Origin: Candidatus Wallbacteria bacterium
GTDB taxonomy: Bacteria; Muiribacteriota; UBA6191; JACPRK01
Assembly (NCBI GenBank): GCA_016213845.1
Contig: JACQZN010000082.1
Coordinates: 96,431 to 159,642 of the forward strand
DNA length: 63,212 nucleotides
Direction: 5' to 3'
Part shown: positions 17,259-25,255 of the stretch, piece by piece
Layout: each line of letters begins with the position of its first letter
How positions within the stretch are numbered: position 1 is the first letter of the stretch
Made by a program: the position numbers and the translations under genes
The notes under the pieces: generated by a model
What the model saw: only the letters and a program-made list of their open reading frames with translations
The model's database searches: none
What the model was told of the DNA's origin: nothing

Positions 17259-17594
17259 TCACCTGGGCGATGTCTTCGGGCGCGGCGCCCCGATCACTCG
17301 CAGGACGGTGTCGAGTCGGGTGACCATGAACAGCCGGGAGACTCGCTCCGAGGGGTCCTTCACGATCAACTCGGTCTGGTTCGCCTTCAAGATACGGTGG
17401 GCGCCGGCGATGATGCCGACGCCGGCGCTGCACAGATAGTCGAGCCGTCCCAGGTCCAGCACCACCGGCACTCCGGGCCGGCGCTCCAGCACGGTGTCCA
17501 TCAACCGCTTGAACTCCTCGACGTTCTCCGTGACGATGTCGTCAGAGAGCTGGACGATGGTCTGGCCGGATTCTTCGACGACGCTGGCGTTCAT
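17259..17594 (-). CDS. STAS-domain protein (anti-anti-sigma factor-like, 111 aa)
   Basis: A single STAS domain. The phospho-acceptor loop DLGRLDYLCSAGVGII keeps the Ser that SpoIIAA/RsbV-type proteins have phosphorylated by anti-sigma kinases; the C-terminal part (SERVSRLFMVTRLDTVLRV) matches the last helix. Such proteins switch partners by phosphorylation and release sigma factors or control phosphatases and membrane complexes. No RsbW-type kinase or sigma factor is encoded nearby. It lies 4 bases upstream of the methyltransferase and 68 bases downstream of a second STAS gene. Confidence 0.88.
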   Translation of the reverse strand: MNASVVEESGQTIVQLSDDIVTENVEEFKRLMDTVLERRPGVPVVLDLGRLDYLCSAGVGIIAGAHRILKANQTELIVKDPSERVSRLFMVTRLDTVLRVIGAPRPKTSPR

Positions 17595-17662
17595 CGATCA
17601 GAGAGTGGACCCCGCGGCTGTATGCCGGCGCGCATCCGGGAACGAAGAGGCGGACGTGACCG

Positions 17663-18007
17663 CTAGGCGCTCTTCGTGGCCAGCAGCTGCACGGCGTCCT
17701 TGGCGTCTGCGGCGATCTGGATGACCTTCGAAAGCCTCGTGACCGACAGCAGGCGTGAAACCTCCGCCGTCAGGCCGGACAGGATCATGTCCCCTCCGGT
17801 CTCTCTGAGACGGCTGTAGGTGCTGGCGATGGTCCCCAGCGCGGTGCTGCATAGGTAACGGGCGTCCTCCAGATCCAGTACGACTCTTCTGGGAGTTTCA
17901 CCCAGCAAGCGATTCAGCGAGGACCTGAAGTCCTCGGCCTTCTCATACACTACATCGGTATGACACCGGATTATCAGGATACCGTTCAGCTCTTCCGTAG
18001 AGAGCAT
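17663..18007 (-). CDS. STAS-domain protein (114 aa)
   Basis: A second STAS domain, paralogous to the next gene: DLEDARYLCSTALGTI carries the phospho-Ser position, and AEVSRLLSVTRLSKVIQI the C-terminal helix. The frame extends upstream, but ATG at 18007 (MLSTEELNGILIIRC) gives a standard STAS N-terminus and was chosen; the upstream extension lacks domain character. It is the promoter-proximal gene of the STAS-STAS-methyltransferase-scaffold operon. Sequence divergence between the two STAS copies suggests separate kinases or partners. Confidence 0.85.
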   Translation of the reverse strand: MLSTEELNGILIIRCHTDVVYEKAEDFRSSLNRLLGETPRRVVLDLEDARYLCSTALGTIASTYSRLRETGGDMILSGLTAEVSRLLSVTRLSKVIQIAADAKDAVQLLATKSA

Positions 18008-18101
18008 TCGCTTTGTCTCGCTTCCCGTCTTTCTGCCCAGCGGCCCTGCCGCGCCCTCGCCGCATCCTAACACAATCCGCCGGTCGCCCCCCAGCTAAAT
18101 C

Positions 18102-18152
18102 GGGGCAACTCGACTTGCCCCAATTGAAACTTGGGGCAAGTCAAGTTGCCCC
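18102..18152. repeat. Palindromic repeat element 1
   Basis: Two 20-base arms (18102-18121 and 18133-18152) are inverted with one mismatch around an 11-base loop. Each arm is itself nearly palindromic (GGGGCAA...TTGCCCC). It shares the core ACTCGACTTGCCCC with elements at 18260-18340 and 33733-33813. It lies in the 533-base gap 18008-18540 between the divergent STAS operon and the BI-1 gene; apart from this, element 2 and a weak promoter I see nothing in that gap. Confidence 0.8.
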
Positions 18153-18259
18153 AGTTTGCCGGTCGTGCGTTCCCGGAGCCAGAGCTGGACTCTGGACCAG
18201 AGACCGCCCAGACGTGCGCAGCCCGCTTTAGCTAGCCGGTCGGGAAATCGGGGAAAATC

Positions 18260-18340
18260 GGCGGGGAAAAGTGGGGCCACTCGACTTGCCCCGATTTTCG
18301 GTAAATCGGGGCAAGTCGAGTGGCCCCAATTTTCCCCGCC
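18260..18340. repeat. Palindromic repeat element 2 (38-base arms)
   Basis: Arms 18260-18297 and 18303-18340 are inverted with a single mismatch around a 5-base loop, a very long near-perfect hairpin. The arm contains GGCCACTCGACTTGCCCCG, the shared core of this repeat family. A transcript in either direction would fold into it, so it could be a terminator or RNA-processing site as well as a REP/MITE-like element. No transposase is nearby. Confidence 0.85.
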
Positions 18341-18449
18341 AGTTTTCCGACGCCGCTGGCAGACATTGCGATCCCAGAAGACGCGGGGGCGCCAGATCGA
18401 TTCACACCCCGATATCTCACCTGGAGCCGATGCGCCGGACCGCCGGCAC

Positions 18450-18479
18450 TTGCGGTGATCCGCGGCGCTGCAATATGCT
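18450..18479 (+). promoter_or_regulatory. Possible promoter of the BI-1 family gene
   Basis: TTGCGG at 18450 and TATGCT at 18474, spaced 18 bases, four of six matches each. It lies about 60 bases upstream of the ATG at 18541, which is preceded by AGGAGG. Confidence 0.35.
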
Positions 18480-18540
18480 ATCTTGTGGTGACGCTCCCCC
18501 CCCGCACCTGGGGGCGGATCAGGCCAGGAGGTCGAGGGCA

Positions 18541-19200
18541 ATGGGATTTCCTCAAGCGATGAGCGCGACTCTCGTCCAGGAGAGATCGAGCTTCATTTCC
18601 AAGGTTTATTCGCTCTTCATCGCCTCCCTCGTGGTGGCCGGCATCGGCGCCTCGGTCGGGATGTCGATGAACCTGGAGTACCGGGGTTCTCTCTCCCTGG
18701 TTGGCCTGCTCCTGCTCTTCCTGGCCGGCGCGGTCCGGACCATCCCGGGACTCAATGTCGGCGCCCTGTTCCTGTTCACCTTCGTCGAGGGAGTCACCTT
18801 CGGGCCCATTCTCAACATCTTCCAGGCGCATGGCCAGATGGACATCGTCTACCAGTCCCTGGAGATCACGGGCGGCAGCTTCCTCGCATTGACGCTCTAT
18901 GTGTTCATCGCCAAGGAGGACTTCAACTGGCTGGGCGCCATCGTATGGCCTGCGCTCATCGGCATGCTCATCACGGGGCTCCTCAATGTCTTCTGGCCGA
19001 TGGGCGGAACGGCCTTCACCGTCTATCTCTACCTGGGAGTCCTGCTCTTCATCGGCTTCATCCTCTACGACACCTCGCGGATCGTCACGCGCTACCCCGA
19101 CGACCATTACGCCGCGGGCGCCATCGATCTCTTCCTCGATTTCATCAACCTGTTCATGTTCGTCCTGCAGCTCCTGGGAGGACGCGCCAGCATGGACTGA
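18541..19200 (+). CDS. Bax inhibitor-1 (BI-1)/YccA family membrane protein (219 aa)
   Basis: A polytopic inner-membrane protein with seven hydrophobic segments, including FISKVYSLFIASLVVAGIGA, LSLVGLLLLFLAGAVR, NVGALFLFTFVEGVTFGPIL, ITGGSFLALTLYVFIAK and VYLYLGVLLFIGFILYDT. The FVEGVTFGPI motif and the conserved YDTSRIV segment followed by C-terminal Asp residues (AIDLFLDFINLF) mark the BI-1/TMBIM family, whose bacterial members are pH-gated calcium-leak channels (BsYetJ) or FtsH-interacting proteins (YccA). A good AGGAGG lies upstream. It is monocistronic; the next gene converges from the other strand 3 bases away. Confidence 0.92.
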   Translation: MGFPQAMSATLVQERSSFISKVYSLFIASLVVAGIGASVGMSMNLEYRGSLSLVGLLLLFLAGAVRTIPGLNVGALFLFTFVEGVTFGPILNIFQAHGQMDIVYQSLEITGGSFLALTLYVFIAKEDFNWLGAIVWPALIGMLITGLLNVFWPMGGTAFTVYLYLGVLLFIGFILYDTSRIVTRYPDDHYAAGAIDLFLDFINLFMFVLQLLGGRASMD

Positions 19201-19203
19201 GCC

Positions 19204-22200
19204 TCACTCCCGGCCGTCGCCTTCGGGTGGCGGCGAGGAGTCCGGAGCGGACGGCCCGGCGGGAATCAGCCGGGTCGTTTCGCGTTCCTGGGATCTCCGG
19301 TGGTGGCCGTAGGGCGGGACACCCTTCTCCTCCAAGGCGCGCTTGAACGCCGCGCGAAGCCCCCGCTCGATCTCGGCCACGTCCGAGGGGCGGACCTTCA
19401 CGACCGCCCTGAGCTGCAGCTCTTGGCGGCTCAACGCCAGCACGCCCTGGATCTCGGGCTCCGAGAGCATTGCCTCGCGGTGATCTTCGTAGTACTGCAG
19501 TGCCACGTCCTCCAGCAGACGCGTTGCCTCGTCGAGCCGGGCACTGGCCGGGAGTGTCACGGGCACCAGCGCCCGCATGAAGCCGCGGCTCTGGTTGCCG
19601 ATCTGCCGGATTTCGCTATTGGGTATGATGCGCAGCTCGCCCGTGTACAGGCGTAGCTTGGTCACGCGCACGGTGATCTCCTCCACTTGGCCGATCCGGG
19701 AGTCGAGCTCGACGATGTCGCCGACGCTGATCAGATCCTCGGTGATGATGAAAAAGCCGGTGATCACGTCCTTGACCAGCGACTGTGCCCCGAAGCCGAC
19801 GGCGAGTCCGAGGACTCCGGCGCCCGCGACCAGCGGGGTCGGATCGAGGCCGACCGTGCGTAAGATGAAGACCGCGGCTATGAAATAGACCGTGTAGCGC
19901 ACCAGGCTCGTCAAGAGCGGCGCCAGCGTCATTCCGCGCTTGGATAGGAGAGGTTCGGCCGAGCCGATCACGGTGCCGATCGTGAAAACGCGGTAGATGA
20001 GGTAGCGGAAGGCGTCGACGGCGAACCGGGCCGCCAGGGCAATGACCAGCACGGTCGCCACGCGGGCCGCCGCATCGCGCACCAGCGGAGAGAAGAAGAT
20101 GCCGTAGAGGAATCGCACCTCGACGGACCACGCGTCGGCCATCAACAGGAGGGCGACGACTCCCAGCAGGAGGCGGAGGGCGGTCTCCAGCCACGAGCGC
20201 CACCAGGGCGGCAGGACGGCCGGGTCGGGATGAACGTGGCGTCGAATCCAGCTGACGGCTCCCCACTGGGCGGCCGTTCCCGCGGCGAAGATCGCCAGCG
20301 ACACCGTCGTGGAGCGCAGCAGCCACTCGGCGCGCTCCCGGTACCCGGCCAGCCAGAGGCCGCCGACGATGGCGAAGAACGCCAGGATGCCCGTGTAGAT
20401 GCGGAGGACCGCGTGGTTGTACCAGCGGCGCAGCTGTGGAAACTCCCCCTCCGGGACAAGCTGCAGGGCGTGAGCCAACGGCTTGCGCTCGAAAGTCAGG
20501 AAGGCCAGTACCATTGCCAGGATGCCGACATTGCGTGCTGCGGATGCCAGGAACAGCAGCGTCCGGCTAGTGCCCAGCCGGCCCAGAGCGTGTTCCAGGA
20601 TAGCGAAGACCAGGGCATACCTCAGCACCCAGACGGTCCAGGCGAGCGCAGAGCAGACAAAGCACCAACGTGCCTCCGTCGACCCGGTCAGCCGCGCGCC
20701 CCAGCGTCGGATTGGCCATCGAAGCGCCCGGTACGCTGCAACGAAAAGAAAGGGATCGGCCAGAACTGCCGTCAGCTGCCGGTCTCCGGGGGCCAGGAGC
20801 TGGAGGGCCAGCCGCGCCGCGGAGAAACACAGGAGCGGTCCTACCGTGTCGAGTGCCAGCTCCACGGCGGCCCGCGCTGCGGCGTTCGGCGACTCCATGA
20901 GCCGGCCGCCGGCGCGACGGGCCGCGGCCGCCAGGGTTGCAGCCGCTCCGAAGAGCAGCAGGATAAGGAGCAGTCCGCGAGCCAGCCTCCAGCGGTTGCC
21001 CGGGCGGCTGACGTAGAGCTGAAACTCCCCAGGGGCGGATGCGGCCATGGCGGCGCCCCTGAGCGAAGCGTCTCGCAGCGCCTCCCAGCCTTCCATCAGG
21101 GAGACGGTCGTCACCTTGGTTTCGCTCTCGCGCCGGTAGTGGGAGAGCGTCGTGAGAGAGTCGGAGAAGAACTTCGCGCGGTCGGCCTGGACTTTCCGCA
21201 GGGCGGTCTGGATGGCCAGCATCGAGTCGGCCACGCGCTGGCGCTCCAGCATTGTCCGATGGTCGTCCTGCAAAGTCTTCTGGAGAGCGCCGCGGGTCTC
21301 GTCGGGCGGCTGGGACTTCTCCTTGGCGACGCGCTCGGCCAGCAGCGATACCCGCTCGACAATCGCGCCGCGCGCGCTGCGGACTGCTGCATCGGCGGTC
21401 TGGAGATTGCGGGTCTCCTGGTCGGTCGATTCCAGCCCCGCTTTGGCAGCGCGGTACTGGAGCTCGATGGGGACCGTGCGGTCCGGATTGGCCAGGGCCT
21501 CCCGCACAGCCTCGAAAATGCGGCGCATGGCGGTGCTCTGCTCATTGGCGATGCGCTCCTTGGCGCGCGCCAGCTCGGTCTCCAGGGCAGCCAGCTGCTC
21601 GCGCTCGCCGGCCAGCGAGCGGCGGTCCTCGGCCCAACGGGCCTCGGCGTCGAGAACCTGGGCGCGGGCGTCGAGCTTGCTGGGATCGGTGCCTGCGGGC
21701 TGGGCCGCGCGTTCGCGTTCCAGGTCCTGCTGGCGCTGCCGCAAGCGAGCCTCGGCAGTGGCGGCGGCATCTTTCTCTTCGCGGGCCTGCTCGGCCGTTC
21801 GGACCGCCGCTGCCTTCTGGGCCTGCGCCTCCGCTTGCGCCTGGCGGGCGGCTGACTCGGCCTTACGCACCTCGTCGGCGGTGACGCCCAGCTGCTTGCG
21901 GACGGTCTGGAGCGCTTCGTCCAGGACGCCGGCAGCGGCCTCGCGCTGCTCGAGCTCCAGCCGGGCGACCTCCAGACCGCGGTAGGCCACGTCCAGCTCG
22001 ATCTTGGCGCGGGCCTCACGCTCCTGGACCAGGGCAGTGCGGAACTCCTCGAGGGCCTTGCGGCGGCGGTCGATGTAGGCCGCAATCCAGTCGCTGCCTG
22101 CTTGTCCCGTCGGCGCAGATACGGCGAGCGCGCGCTTCATGAGGTTGCCGAGCTGACCCAGCGGGGAGCTGAGCGCCGGTGCGTCGGCGCGGGCCTTGCG

Positions 22201-22794
22201 GTGGGCGGCCAGTGCCCGGTCGGCCGCCGACTGGGCGGCGCCGGCGCGCTGGCGGGCCCCGTCGACCTCGAGGCGGGCCAGCCGGCTATCTTCCACCACT
22301 CGCTCGACGCTGGTGCGGGACTGGAGGATCTGCTGGAGGCGCCGCTGGGCGGCGTCGCGTGTCTCGTCGAGCGATTTCTGGGCGGCGGAGACGTTGTCTC
22401 CGAGTCGGGCGTAGGTCCTCGCGAGCTCGACCAGTCCGTCGGCCAGGCCCCGGAAGCCCTTGACGATGTCGTCTTCCTCGGCCAGCAGGAGCTCGGTCTT
22501 TTCGCGCGCGGGCGCGGCAACGGTCGGTTCGAGCTGATCGAGGGCCTGTCCCAGGAAACGCGCGTCGACTGCCGCTGCGCTGGCCAGCCGAGTTGCGGCT
22601 TCCGAGAGAGTCGCGGCCGTCTGCTCGACCAGGGCGAGCGAGTCGGTGGCCGGGCGGGTGGCCGCTGTGCCCGTGAGGAGCGGGGCTGCTGGGACCGACA
22701 GGGCGGCGTCGGCCGAGCCCGCCCGGGCCGGGCATGCCGCCATCGACCCGAGCACGGCGGCAGCCAAGAGCGCAGTGGCTGGACCCCGGAGCAT
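19204..22794 (-). CDS. MscK/MscM-like large mechanosensitive channel (about 1196 aa)
   Basis: From the ATG at 22794 the product has a signal peptide (LLAAAVLGSMAACPARA) and a long periplasmic coiled-coil region to about residue 610, then about eleven membrane spans (e.g. LARGLLLILLLFGAAATLAA), and a MscS-type C-terminal pore and beta domain: VAGAGVLGLAVGFGAQSLVK, GFFIITEDLISVGDIVELDS and RIIPNSEIRQIGNQS. This layout is that of MscK/MscM (KefA) channels, which gate under hypo-osmotic shock. Upstream ATGs at 22827 and 22875 are possible but spoil the signal sequence. The gene is divergent from the small gene at 22948. Confidence 0.88.
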   Translation of the reverse strand: MLRGPATALLAAAVLGSMAACPARAGSADAALSVPAAPLLTGTAATRPATDSLALVEQTAATLSEAATRLASAAAVDARFLGQALDQLEPTVAAPAREKTELLLAEEDDIVKGFRGLADGLVELARTYARLGDNVSAAQKSLDETRDAAQRRLQQILQSRTSVERVVEDSRLARLEVDGARQRAGAAQSAADRALAAHRKARADAPALSSPLGQLGNLMKRALAVSAPTGQAGSDWIAAYIDRRRKALEEFRTALVQEREARAKIELDVAYRGLEVARLELEQREAAAGVLDEALQTVRKQLGVTADEVRKAESAARQAQAEAQAQKAAAVRTAEQAREEKDAAATAEARLRQRQQDLERERAAQPAGTDPSKLDARAQVLDAEARWAEDRRSLAGEREQLAALETELARAKERIANEQSTAMRRIFEAVREALANPDRTVPIELQYRAAKAGLESTDQETRNLQTADAAVRSARGAIVERVSLLAERVAKEKSQPPDETRGALQKTLQDDHRTMLERQRVADSMLAIQTALRKVQADRAKFFSDSLTTLSHYRRESETKVTTVSLMEGWEALRDASLRGAAMAASAPGEFQLYVSRPGNRWRLARGLLLILLLFGAAATLAAAARRAGGRLMESPNAAARAAVELALDTVGPLLCFSAARLALQLLAPGDRQLTAVLADPFLFVAAYRALRWPIRRWGARLTGSTEARWCFVCSALAWTVWVLRYALVFAILEHALGRLGTSRTLLFLASAARNVGILAMVLAFLTFERKPLAHALQLVPEGEFPQLRRWYNHAVLRIYTGILAFFAIVGGLWLAGYRERAEWLLRSTTVSLAIFAAGTAAQWGAVSWIRRHVHPDPAVLPPWWRSWLETALRLLLGVVALLLMADAWSVEVRFLYGIFFSPLVRDAAARVATVLVIALAARFAVDAFRYLIYRVFTIGTVIGSAEPLLSKRGMTLAPLLTSLVRYTVYFIAAVFILRTVGLDPTPLVAGAGVLGLAVGFGAQSLVKDVITGFFIITEDLISVGDIVELDSRIGQVEEITVRVTKLRLYTGELRIIPNSEIRQIGNQSRGFMRALVPVTLPASARLDEATRLLEDVALQYYEDHREAMLSEPEIQGVLALSRQELQLRAVVKVRPSDVAEIERGLRAAFKRALEEKGVPPYGHHRRSQERETTRLIPAGPSAPDSSPPPEGDGRE

Positions 22795-22842
22795 GGCGTC
22801 AATGCTAGCACGTCCGGGACCGTTCATCCGGCCGATCAGGGC

Positions 22843-22871
22843 TTGCCGCCTGGCCTGTAGCCTGTTAAGAT
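22843..22871 (+). promoter_or_regulatory. Possible promoter for the small protein/histidine kinase pair
   Basis: TTGCCG at 22843 and TAAGAT at 22866 with a 17-base spacer (four of six matches each), about 77 bases upstream of the ATG at 22948. It overlaps the alternative, longer N-termini of the divergent channel gene. Confidence 0.33.
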
Positions 22872-22947
22872 TCATGTCAGAGAGCACGCCGGCGCTGTCG
22901 TGCGTGCAATAGAACAATGAAAGAGATTCCGAAAGGGGTGGGTGGGC

Positions 22948-23265
22948 ATGTCGAGCTACAGGCAGGCCAACCTCAAGGCGAATGTTTCACTGGAACGAGA
23001 CACGGAGCACGTGCCGCATGACGGGAAGTTCCACCTGCTCGTCGACGGCCAGGCGACCGGGGTCTTCCGAACGCTCAAGCAAGCCCAGGAGGCGTATAGC
23101 CGGATCCTGACCGAGCGCAATTGCCAGGCGTCTCCCGATGTCCTCCCCGTCACCGAGGAGGTCCGCAGGAAGATGCTCAGAGAGGCCGTCCAGAAGTGCT
23201 ACGACGGAGAGACGGCCGGGGGGCTGAAGGTGCCCAAGCGCTCGGGCTCGCGGAGGTTCGGATAA
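22948..23265 (+). CDS. Small conserved-looking protein (105 aa) upstream of a histidine kinase
   Basis: The product has no signal peptide. Residues about 25-60 (KFHLLVDGQATGVFRTLKQA) read as a short beta-beta-alpha unit, followed by a helical, basic C-terminus ending KRSGSRRFG. The family is not recognised. Both a GTG (22942) and an ATG (22948) are in frame; the ATG follows an AAGGGG stretch. It lies 22 bases upstream of the double-receiver histidine kinase, so the two are probably co-transcribed and it may be an accessory or output partner. Confidence 0.7.
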   Translation: MSSYRQANLKANVSLERDTEHVPHDGKFHLLVDGQATGVFRTLKQAQEAYSRILTERNCQASPDVLPVTEEVRRKMLREAVQKCYDGETAGGLKVPKRSGSRRFG

Positions 23266-23287
23266 GGCGTCGCAGGAGCGGGTACAG

Positions 23288-25255
23288 ATGGCTCATATTC
23301 TTTTCGTAAACGACAATCGCGACGTCGCCGCGCAGCTAGCGCAGGTGCTGGTCGGCGCCGAGCATTCAGTCGCCTCGGCCCAGAGTGCCAATGAGGCGTT
23401 CGAGCTCTTGCGCCGGGAAGAGTTCGACCTGGTCGTCAGCGATCTCCACGTCCCGGAGATCGACGGCATCCGCATCGCGCGGATCATCCGCACCGGCATC
23501 TACCCCACGGCTGCGGGGGTGCCGATCGTGCTGGTCTCCTCCACGGTGGACGAGGCGATCTCGAGCGACTTGCTGAAGGAGACGCGGATCGACGAGTTCA
23601 TCCATCTGCCGTGCGACGCGGAGCACTTCCTTGGCCGCGTGGCCGAGCATCTGAAGCGCTCCGGGCGCGGTGCGCCGCCTCAGGAGCGAGGGGTAGAGCA
23701 GCGCACGTTGCTGGTCGTCGATGACGAGCCCGATTTCCTTCGACTGATGGTCCAGATGCTCGACGGCGTGGGATACCGCTTGCTGACGGCTTCGGACGGT
23801 GTGGAGGCGCTGGAGCTGTTGCGCCGCGAGCACGTAAGTCTGGTGCTACTCGACTACATGTTGCCCGACACCAACGGCATTGTGCTGTTGCGCGAGATGC
23901 GCCAGGCCAAGCCGGAGACGCCCGTGGTGATGCTCACCGGACACGGCTCTCAGGAGGTTGCCGTCGAGGCGCTCTGGGCGGGCGCGGCCGACTATCTCGA
24001 GAAGCCGGTGAAGAACCAGGTGCTCCGTTCCACCATCGCCGACGTCTTGCTGCGCGGTCACACGCTGCAGATGGCGCGCTACCTCAAGGAGCAGATCCGC
24101 ACTCTCCGCGAGCAGGCCGACAAGATCGAGCGGTTGAAGCGGTTGAACGAGGCGATCGTGGGAGCGTTGCCCGACCCCATCTGCGTGCTTGACGCGTCGC
24201 GTCAGATCATCGCCGTGAACCCGGAGTTCTGGACCGCCTTCGGCATCACGCCTGAACCCGGCCAGCCCCGCAGTCTGATGAGCGTGTTGGCTCAGCCCGC
24301 CGTGGAGTCGGCCGTTGTCCAGGTAATGCGGGAAGGCCGCCCGCTGGCGGGGTTGGAGATGGAGTATGGGCGCGGTGATGGCGCAATGCGGAGCTTCCGG
24401 CTGCGGCTGATGCCTCTTCTGGGCCACCACGGCCTCGAGGTCAACGACAGCGAGGGCTGCGTCCTGGTCGTCTTCCAGGACATCACGGAGGAGCGCCGGG
24501 CCGCCCGGATGGAGGACCAACTCCGTTCGGAGCACGAGCAGACGCGGATGATGGGGACCTTCGTGCAGATGCTGTCCGGCGCCGCACACGAGCTGAACAA
24601 TCCGCTCGCGGTCGTCATGGGGCTTTCGGACCTGGGCCGGGCCAGCGGGCCCGAAACCTCGCCTCAGCAGATGGCGCAGATGTTCTCCAGGATCTTCGAG
24701 AACGCCAAACGCTGCCAGAAGATCGTGAAGGACCTGACCGCGTTCTTGGCGGCCGAGCGGACGCAGCTGCGGCCAGGCTCGATCTACGACGTGCTCGAAG
24801 CGGCCCTGGCGGCCAAGCGCACGGCGCTGGAGTCGAGCAATGTGAAGGTGATGCTGCCCGGGCGGTCGCCGCTTCCGAAGGCTTCCATGAATGAGCAGCA
24901 GATCCGGCAGGTGTTCGAGCAGGTGCTCGAGAATGCGGCTCTCAGCCTGGCGGAGCTCGGGCGGGGCGGCGAGATCAAGATCAGCCTGGGCGTCGAGCCG
25001 GCCCAGCCTCACGACCTGGTGAGCGTGGAGTTTGCCAACGACGGGCCGGCGATCCCGGAGGAGAACCTGCGGCGCATCTTCCTTCCGTTCGTCAGCGGGC
25101 GAAACGTAGGACAGGGCGCGGGCCTGGGGCTGGCAGTCTGCTATGGCATCGTGCGAAACCACGGAGGGAAGATCCGCGCTCGCAACCTGCCCGAGGGCGG
25201 CTGCGCCTTCACGGTCTGGCTACCCGTGGCTAACCAGGTGGCTCTGTCGGCTTGA
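23288..25255 (+). CDS. Soluble hybrid histidine kinase: REC-REC-PAS-HisKA-HATPase (655 aa)
   Basis: Two N-terminal receiver domains with phospho-acceptors Asp52 (VVSDLHV) and Asp189 (VLLDYMLP, with TGHG and EKPVKN downstream), a coiled-coil linker, a PAS domain (about 290-410: IVGALPDPICVLDASRQIIA), and a transmitter with His434 in GAAHELNNPLAVVMG and an ATPase with ENAALSL, NDGPAIPEE and GQGAGLGLAVCYGIVRNHGG. No membrane span is present, so it works in the cytoplasm and is controlled by upstream kinases through the receivers. The first receiver is divergent (VNDNRD in place of the usual VDDD). AGGAG lies upstream. The last 26 bases overlap tail-to-tail with the acyltransferase gene. Confidence 0.92.
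   Translation: MAHILFVNDNRDVAAQLAQVLVGAEHSVASAQSANEAFELLRREEFDLVVSDLHVPEIDGIRIARIIRTGIYPTAAGVPIVLVSSTVDEAISSDLLKETRIDEFIHLPCDAEHFLGRVAEHLKRSGRGAPPQERGVEQRTLLVVDDEPDFLRLMVQMLDGVGYRLLTASDGVEALELLRREHVSLVLLDYMLPDTNGIVLLREMRQAKPETPVVMLTGHGSQEVAVEALWAGAADYLEKPVKNQVLRSTIADVLLRGHTLQMARYLKEQIRTLREQADKIERLKRLNEAIVGALPDPICVLDASRQIIAVNPEFWTAFGITPEPGQPRSLMSVLAQPAVESAVVQVMREGRPLAGLEMEYGRGDGAMRSFRLRLMPLLGHHGLEVNDSEGCVLVVFQDITEERRAARMEDQLRSEHEQTRMMGTFVQMLSGAAHELNNPLAVVMGLSDLGRASGPETSPQQMAQMFSRIFENAKRCQKIVKDLTAFLAAERTQLRPGSIYDVLEAALAAKRTALESSNVKVMLPGRSPLPKASMNEQQIRQVFEQVLENAALSLAELGRGGEIKISLGVEPAQPHDLVSVEFANDGPAIPEENLRRIFLPFVSGRNVGQGAGLGLAVCYGIVRNHGGKIRARNLPEGGCAFTVWLPVANQVALSA

Noticed and set aside
20230..21855. 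541-codon plus-strand frame opposite the MscK-like channel
   Set aside because: Gln/Gly/Arg-rich antisense shadow of the coiled-coil and membrane region.
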